NCBI GenBank assembly: GCA_021777555.1
Contig: JAJYDK010000023.1
Coordinates: 1 to 57,783 of the forward strand
Direction of reading: 5' to 3'
Length of the DNA: 57,783 nt
Origin: Pseudomonadota bacterium
Lineage (GTDB): Bacteria > Pseudomonadota > Gammaproteobacteria > Steroidobacterales > Steroidobacteraceae
This document shows, one piece after another, positions 53,082 through 57,783 of this stretch (position 1 is the stretch's first letter; the number at the start of each line of letters is the position of its first letter). A model generated the notes under the pieces. That model searched no databases and had not been told where the DNA came from. It saw only the letters and a list, made by a program, of their open reading frames with translations. The translations under genes were made by a program, and so were the position numbers.

Positions 53082-56000
53082 GTGTCGCAGACAACGGCAT
53101 CTGAGGGCGACTCACCTCCCGCCCGATCCGGTCCACCCGCAGGCAGGGCTATTCCGCGTGCATTGACGCACCCGCTTCTGTGGCTGCTGGTGCTGATTGC
53201 GGTCATCGGTTGGGCTGCGTATGCGCTGGTGCACATCCCCGTGGAAGTGCTGCCGGAATTCAAATTTCCGCAGGTGAGCGTGTTTGTGCACCTGCCCGGA
53301 GCGACCGCCACCGAGCTCGAGAGCCTGGTCGTCAATCCGCTGGAAGGCGAGATTCTGGCGCTGCCCGAACTGCAGGGTGTCCGCTCCAGCATGGGTAACG
53401 GCACGGTCGAGGTCGATGTGCGTTTCCGGCAGGGGACCTCCTCGGAGCTCGATTTGCAGGCCGTCAACGGCGCCATCGATCGGGCCCGCCGTGATCTGCC
53501 GCTCTCGGCCCATCCCTTTGCCCAGATCATGGGCAACGCCATCAACGAGGTGATCGACGATACCGTGCGGATTCCGCCGGGCGTCGCGCCCGCCGAGGTT
53601 GAGCGTGCGGTGCTCGCCTACGTGGCACCGGCGCTGCGCGCGCTGCCCGGGGTGCAGCGCGTGGAGGTCTACGGTGCGGGCGAAGAAGCGCTGTGGATCC
53701 AGCCGGACCCGAAGGCGATGCGCCGCTACGGCGTGTCCGTCACGGCGATTGCGCAGGCGGTGCGCTCCCAGGTGCTGCTGAAGCCAGCGGGTTATGTGAC
53801 TCAGGGACACAACGATGTCTTCATCGAGGCTCGCCATCTGCCGGTCCACGTGGCTCAGCTCCTGGACATGCCGATTCCCTCGCACAATGGGCCGATTCCC
53901 CTGCATGCGCTGGCGCGCGTCGTGCGTTCAGCGGTGCCCACGCATAACGCAGTCTCGCTTGACGGCAAGCCCAGCGTCGCGCTGACAGTCCTCAAGCAGT
54001 CGGGGACCGCGACGACACCGGTCACGCGCGAGGTGGCGGCTACTCTCGCTGCGACGATGAACCAGCTTCCGCATGGCGTGCGCTGGGTCCCGATCTACAA
54101 CCAGGGACATATTGTCCACGTGATCGGCGTGGACCTCGGCCGCAACCTCCTCATCGGCATGGTGCTCGCTGTGGCAGTGCTCTTCTGGGTGCTCGGCGCG
54201 GGCCGGGGTATCTGGGTGCTGGCCGTGAGCATCCCGCTGTCGCTCATTATTGGGATCGCGGCCCTGTACTACGTGGGTCAGGATCTTAACCTGATGACGC
54301 TCGGGGCGCTCACTGTGGCGGTCGGCTTTCTCGCCGACGATGCCATCATCGTGCTCGAGAGCATCTATCACCGTTGGGAAGAGGGCGATGGCCACTGGCC
54401 GGGTATTTGGCGCGGCGTCCGCCAGATCGTTGTCCCGGATATCACCGGTACGTTCACCAACGTTGCGATCTACGTGCCGCTGCTCTTCGTCGGCGGCCTG
54501 GTGGGCATCTTCTTCATCCCGTTCTCGCTCGCGATGGCCTTCGCGCTGCTGGCCTCGCTCGTGGTCTCCCTCACGCTGATCCCAATGGGTCTCGGGTTCG
54601 TCAAGGCCACCCCAGGCGGTGCCACGGCGAGCGGAGCACGGGCACTGGAGAAGATCCGACACTGGAACGAGCGGCTGTTCGCCCTGGTGATGCGTGGCCC
54701 CAGGGCGAGCCTCGCCATCACCTTCGGCGTGATGGTGCTGTCGCTGGTGGGCTTGGTGCTGATCCCGATCAATTTCCTGCCCCTGCCAAATGAGGGAGTG
54801 CTGCTCGAGTCCTTCACCTTGCCGCCGGGTAGTTCGCTCCTCGACTCCCGCGCGGCAGTGGATCGCATGACCCGGCGGATGCTGGCCGATCCCGAGGTGG
54901 CCCACGTCTACGCGCGGATCGGTTCCTCGGGCAGCACCACTTACACCGAACCGGCCTACGCCGGCGAGATGCAGGTGGCGCTCAAGAAGGGGGTTAGCGT
55001 CAACGCCCTGGATGCAATCGGCGAGCGGATCCAGAAGGAATCTCAGCTGCCCGGGATGCAGCTGTCGGTCGATACCCCCACCATCGAGCGCCTGGGCGAG
55101 AGCCTCTCGGGATTGCCCCAGCCCTTTGTGATCCATGTCTTCGGCAGCAGCGTGCCGGAGATGCGTACGCTCGCAGAACAGATCACGACCCGGCTGAAGA
55201 CCGTTCCGGCGCTCTCCAGCATCTTCGACAACGACGGCTACCCAGTCACGCAGCTGACGATCAGCCCGCGAACGGCCGCCCTCGCCGGATATGGAATGAC
55301 CCCTGCGTCGCTCTATGCGCAGCTCGATCCGCTGCTCAATGGGCAGATTCTGGCGCAGGTTCCCGAGGGCAACGTGCCGCTCGATCTGTATATGCGCCTG
55401 AAGGATGCGCCGCAGCGCTCGCTCGGTTCGCTTGCCCGGCTGCCGATCCACACTGGCGCGGGCTGGACGCCGCTCGGCGAACTCGCGGGGCTCAAGCTCG
55501 TGCAGACACCCAACCAAATCGAGCACATCGCCGGAGCGCGGGCGCTTGATATCCTGGCAACGCCCACTGGGACGCTTGGCTCAACGGTCGCTGCGGCGCG
55601 CCGCGCACTCGCGGGACTGAGACTGCCGCCTGGCTATCGCATTAAGTTCGGCGGTCTGTTCGCTCAGCTCACGCGCGCGGCGCTCGGCCTCGGAGTGGCA
55701 TCGCTCGCCGCGCTATTGCTCATGGTGGGGATTCTGATCCTGCAGTTTGACGGGCTGCTCGTGCCCGGCATCCTGTTACTGGAAATTCCGCTCGCGGTCA
55801 CCGGAGGCATGGTCGCACTGCTCGTGAGCGGCGTGGGTCTCAACGCCACGGGCATCATCGGCTTTCTCACCCTGATCGGCATCGGATTGCGCCACAGCAT
55901 CGTGCTGCTCGATCGCGCGCGCCGCAACGAGGCGGACGGCATGCCCGTGGAGGAGGCGGTGCGCGAGGCCATCCAGGTTCGCTTCCGGCCCATCGTGCTC

Positions 56001-56192
56001 ACCGTGGTGACCGCCGCGCTCGGCATGCTGCCCACGGCCCTCGGCTTCGGCCAGGGCGCGGCTCCCGAGCAGGGCCTCGCGGTGGTGATTCTCGGTGGAC
56101 TGCTGTGGAGCGCGGTGCGAGCAACCAACCTCATCCCCGCGCTGTACCTGTACTGGCGGCGCAAGCAGCTCGCCAGGGAGGCGCACGCATGA
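53082..56192 (+). CDS. RND efflux permease, CzcA/HME-like
   Basis: 1036 aa. HPLLWLLVLIAVIGWAAYALVHIPVEVLPEFKFP opens the first membrane helix and porter domain, and the second helix block has the acidic pair in LADDAIIVLESIYHRWEEG. The GTG start at 53082 lies 7 nt after the adaptor stop; the longer frame upstream is a shadow of the adaptor. It is proton-driven and exports its substrate through the adaptor and channel encoded on either side. Sequence similarity to the permease at 27093 is limited to the family level, so it is not a recent duplicate. Confidence 0.88.
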   Translation: MSQTTASEGDSPPARSGPPAGRAIPRALTHPLLWLLVLIAVIGWAAYALVHIPVEVLPEFKFPQVSVFVHLPGATATELESLVVNPLEGEILALPELQGVRSSMGNGTVEVDVRFRQGTSSELDLQAVNGAIDRARRDLPLSAHPFAQIMGNAINEVIDDTVRIPPGVAPAEVERAVLAYVAPALRALPGVQRVEVYGAGEEALWIQPDPKAMRRYGVSVTAIAQAVRSQVLLKPAGYVTQGHNDVFIEARHLPVHVAQLLDMPIPSHNGPIPLHALARVVRSAVPTHNAVSLDGKPSVALTVLKQSGTATTPVTREVAATLAATMNQLPHGVRWVPIYNQGHIVHVIGVDLGRNLLIGMVLAVAVLFWVLGAGRGIWVLAVSIPLSLIIGIAALYYVGQDLNLMTLGALTVAVGFLADDAIIVLESIYHRWEEGDGHWPGIWRGVRQIVVPDITGTFTNVAIYVPLLFVGGLVGIFFIPFSLAMAFALLASLVVSLTLIPMGLGFVKATPGGATASGARALEKIRHWNERLFALVMRGPRASLAITFGVMVLSLVGLVLIPINFLPLPNEGVLLESFTLPPGSSLLDSRAAVDRMTRRMLADPEVAHVYARIGSSGSTTYTEPAYAGEMQVALKKGVSVNALDAIGERIQKESQLPGMQLSVDTPTIERLGESLSGLPQPFVIHVFGSSVPEMRTLAEQITTRLKTVPALSSIFDNDGYPVTQLTISPRTAALAGYGMTPASLYAQLDPLLNGQILAQVPEGNVPLDLYMRLKDAPQRSLGSLARLPIHTGAGWTPLGELAGLKLVQTPNQIEHIAGARALDILATPTGTLGSTVAAARRALAGLRLPPGYRIKFGGLFAQLTRAALGLGVASLAALLLMVGILILQFDGLLVPGILLLEIPLAVTGGMVALLVSGVGLNATGIIGFLTLIGIGLRHSIVLLDRARRNEADGMPVEEAVREAIQVRFRPIVLTVVTAALGMLPTALGFGQGAAPEQGLAVVILGGLLWSAVRATNLIPALYLYWRRKQLAREAHA

Positions 56193-57523
56193 GGTCACAC
56201 GTGTCAGGATTGGGTGCCTGGGCACTGGCCGTCATGACCGCCGCCCTCTCCGGTTGCGCCATCTATCGTCCGAAGCCGCTGCCTTCGGGTCCCGACCTCC
56301 TGGGCGTCGCGGCGCTGCACACGCCGGAGAGCCGCTTCGGCCTGCCAGGCCTGAGGCCCGCGCCGCTCGATCCGGCAAAGGGCTTCACCGCGGTCAATCT
56401 CATGGAGCTCGCGGTGGCCGGCGACCCGCAACTTGCGGCGGCGCGGGCACGCGCCGGTGTGGCGGGCGCGCAGCTGTTCGCTGCGGGGCTGCTGCCGGAT
56501 CCGCAGATCGCCGCCGGTGTGTCCCAGGGGCCGGCCCATGTCGGCTATAGCGTAGGGCTGATGGAGGACGTGCGCGCCCTGGTGACGATGCATGCGGCCC
56601 GGAAGGCCGCCGCCGCGCATGCGCGGCAAGTGAATCTCCAGATCCTCTGGCAGGAGTGGCAGGTCGCGGAACGGGCTCGGGAGCTGTTCATCGAAGCGCG
56701 TGCGGAGCAGCGGCTGCGCGCCGTGCTGGCTCCGAAACTGTGTCTGCTCACCTTGCTGGTTGCCCGGGACCAGAATGAGCTCTCACGGGGCAACGTTGCC
56801 GCGGGACAGGTGGCGGCGGAACTCGCCGACTGGAATGCCGCGGAGAAACAGTGGCGGGCGCTTGCGCTTAAGGATAACCTGATCTGGCATGAGATCGACG
56901 GGCTGTTGGCTCTGCGGCCTGGCACCCGGCTGCGTCTGCGAGGCGGGATGGGAGTGCGGCCCCTCTCGGCCCGCCAGTTCCACGCCGCGCTCGGCGCACT
57001 GCCTCACCGCCGCCCGGACCTGCTCGCGCTCAGGGCCGGTTACCGCAGCGCCGAGCAGAAGCTGCGCATGCAGATCCTTCGGCAGTTCCCCATGATCGGC
57101 GCGGGAGTGCACCACGGCGAAGCGGCCGACGATGCGGTCCACACGGTAGGCTTCGCCGTGACGCTGACTCTGCCCCTGTTCAACCGCAACCGTGGGGCTA
57201 TCTCGATTGCGCGCGCCAGCCGCAAGTATCTCTATCAGGTCTACCAATCCGGTGTGGATGGGGCGGAGAACCAGGCCGATCAGCTGTTCGACGCAGAGCA
57301 GATCATGGCCCGGCAGATGCGCGCCGCCAATAAGCACCTCGGGCAGCTTCTGCGCACGCAGAGAGCGGCGCACGCGAGTTTCGAGCGTGGTGGGCTCGAT
57401 CTCGCCGCCTACACCATGGTGGTCGCCAACGTGGCCTCCGCCCGCATGCAGGTCATCACCCTGCGATCATCACTTGCCCAGGCGCGCTCCGCGCTCGACA
57501 TGCTGTTGGCTCTTCCGCTTTGA
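56189..57523 (+). CDS. TolC-family outer-membrane efflux lipoprotein
   Basis: 444 aa. Lipobox LSGC with Cys23, then the two-repeat helical/barrel architecture with the turn LPLFNRNRGAISIA. It overlaps the permease stop by ATGA. It is the intact relative of the decayed fragment at 18780-19243 and is the outer-membrane channel of this pump. Transcription of the whole set probably begins at the BlaI-type promoter. Confidence 0.88.
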   Translation: MRSHVSGLGAWALAVMTAALSGCAIYRPKPLPSGPDLLGVAALHTPESRFGLPGLRPAPLDPAKGFTAVNLMELAVAGDPQLAAARARAGVAGAQLFAAGLLPDPQIAAGVSQGPAHVGYSVGLMEDVRALVTMHAARKAAAAHARQVNLQILWQEWQVAERARELFIEARAEQRLRAVLAPKLCLLTLLVARDQNELSRGNVAAGQVAAELADWNAAEKQWRALALKDNLIWHEIDGLLALRPGTRLRLRGGMGVRPLSARQFHAALGALPHRRPDLLALRAGYRSAEQKLRMQILRQFPMIGAGVHHGEAADDAVHTVGFAVTLTLPLFNRNRGAISIARASRKYLYQVYQSGVDGAENQADQLFDAEQIMARQMRAANKHLGQLLRTQRAAHASFERGGLDLAAYTMVVANVASARMQVITLRSSLAQARSALDMLLALPL

Positions 57524-57678
57524 AGCTTGGCGGATGTTCTTCCCCGTGTCTGAGCCCACGGTAGTCAGCAGATCTCGGTTTTTCTAGGGTTTCGAAGCGC
57601 GAATCTGGGTATATTTTATCAAAAAGGTAGTCACTAATCGAATTGAGATCCCTCCTCAGATCGGCTATATTCCGTGGC

Positions 57679-57783
57679 ATGTCGCAAAGAGGAGGCGCGG
57701 TTCACGTCGTCACCACACGGCGCCGCTACAAAGGCCGGGTGTACTCGACGCATCTGCTGCGGCGCTCCTATCGCGAGGGGGCG
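57679..57783 (+). CDS. IS1634-family transposase, N-terminus, cut by the window end
   Basis: 35 codons reading MSQRGGAVHVVTTRRRYKGR, then VYSTHLLRRSYREGA at the edge. That N-terminal block (VHVVTTxRRYKGxVYxTHLLRRSYREG) is characteristic of IS1634/IS4-type transposases. The ends of the element are not identifiable in 57524-57678, where I see no gene. Confidence 0.7.
   Translation, partial: MSQRGGAVHVVTTRRRYKGRVYSTHLLRRSYREGA

Noticed and set aside
53928-55526. 532-codon minus-strand frame opposite the second RND permease
   Set aside because: His/Gln/Arg-rich antisense translation of a clear RND gene; not a protein.
1-57783. CRISPR arrays, tRNA and rRNA genes
   Set aside because: No regularly spaced direct repeats and no recognisable tRNA or rRNA sequence were seen by eye; a covariance-model scan would be needed to exclude small RNAs.

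Overview
The window is high-GC bacterial chromosome, probably from a Gamma- or Betaproteobacterium: TonB receptor, tripartite RND efflux systems, LysR/GntR/IclR/GlxA-type regulators, and Proteobacteria-type IS66, IS21 and IS1634 elements. No rRNA, tRNA or CRISPR array was recognised, so the lineage is not fixed further.

Region 1 (189-15592) is a catabolic block. A fused NfnAB-like flavo-iron-sulfur oxidoreductase is divergent from an operon of an FAD oxidoreductase, a 2[4Fe-4S] ferredoxin, a CBS-domain protein and an ALDH7-type piperideine-6-carboxylate (alpha-aminoadipate semialdehyde) dehydrogenase. These are followed by a second aldehyde dehydrogenase with an HbpS-like protein, an FCD-type GntR regulator, a short gamma-glutamyltranspeptidase-like enzyme, an aspartate-dehydrogenase-like protein and a TauE-type permease. 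Variants of the palindrome TTGTATACAA recur in the promoters here and suggest one FCD-GntR regulon. Region 2 (15593-22549) holds a TonB receptor, a GlxA-type regulator, a quinone oxidoreductase and a Rid protein, mixed with remnants of a TolC gene and a receiver domain. Region 3 (22550-31444) is a CopRS-like two-component system with a complete RND metal-type efflux operon and a secreted beta-propeller protein.

Region 4 (31461-35740) is a GntR regulator divergent from a ThDP-dependent 2-hydroxyacyl-CoA-lyase-like enzyme and a formyl-CoA transferase (Frc) homologue. Region 5 (35818-48358) holds an IclR regulator with beta-ketoadipate genes pcaIJF, a 2-aminoadipate-type aminotransferase, glutaryl-CoA dehydrogenase, a diaminopimelate-decarboxylase-like gene, a transposase fragment, a LysR regulator, and an operon of a KamA-family radical SAM aminomutase, a 7Fe ferredoxin and a HemL-type class III aminotransferase. 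The genes that usually feed pcaIJF from aromatics (pcaHGBCD) are absent from the window. This suggests a lysine route: ALDH7 makes 2-aminoadipate, a KamA-like enzyme moves the amino group to give 3-aminoadipate, the class III aminotransferase gives 3-oxoadipate, and PcaIJ/PcaF give succinyl-CoA plus acetyl-CoA. It would run beside the classical 2-oxoadipate/glutaryl-CoA route, whose aminotransferase and GCDH are also here. This is inference from gene content and active-site residues.

Region 6 (48406-50741) is a decayed IS66 element truncated against an IS21 fragment. Region 7 (50742-57523) is a second RND efflux operon under a BlaI repressor and an M56 peptidase, with the operator lying between the -35 and -10 boxes. 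The window ends inside an IS1634-type transposase gene.
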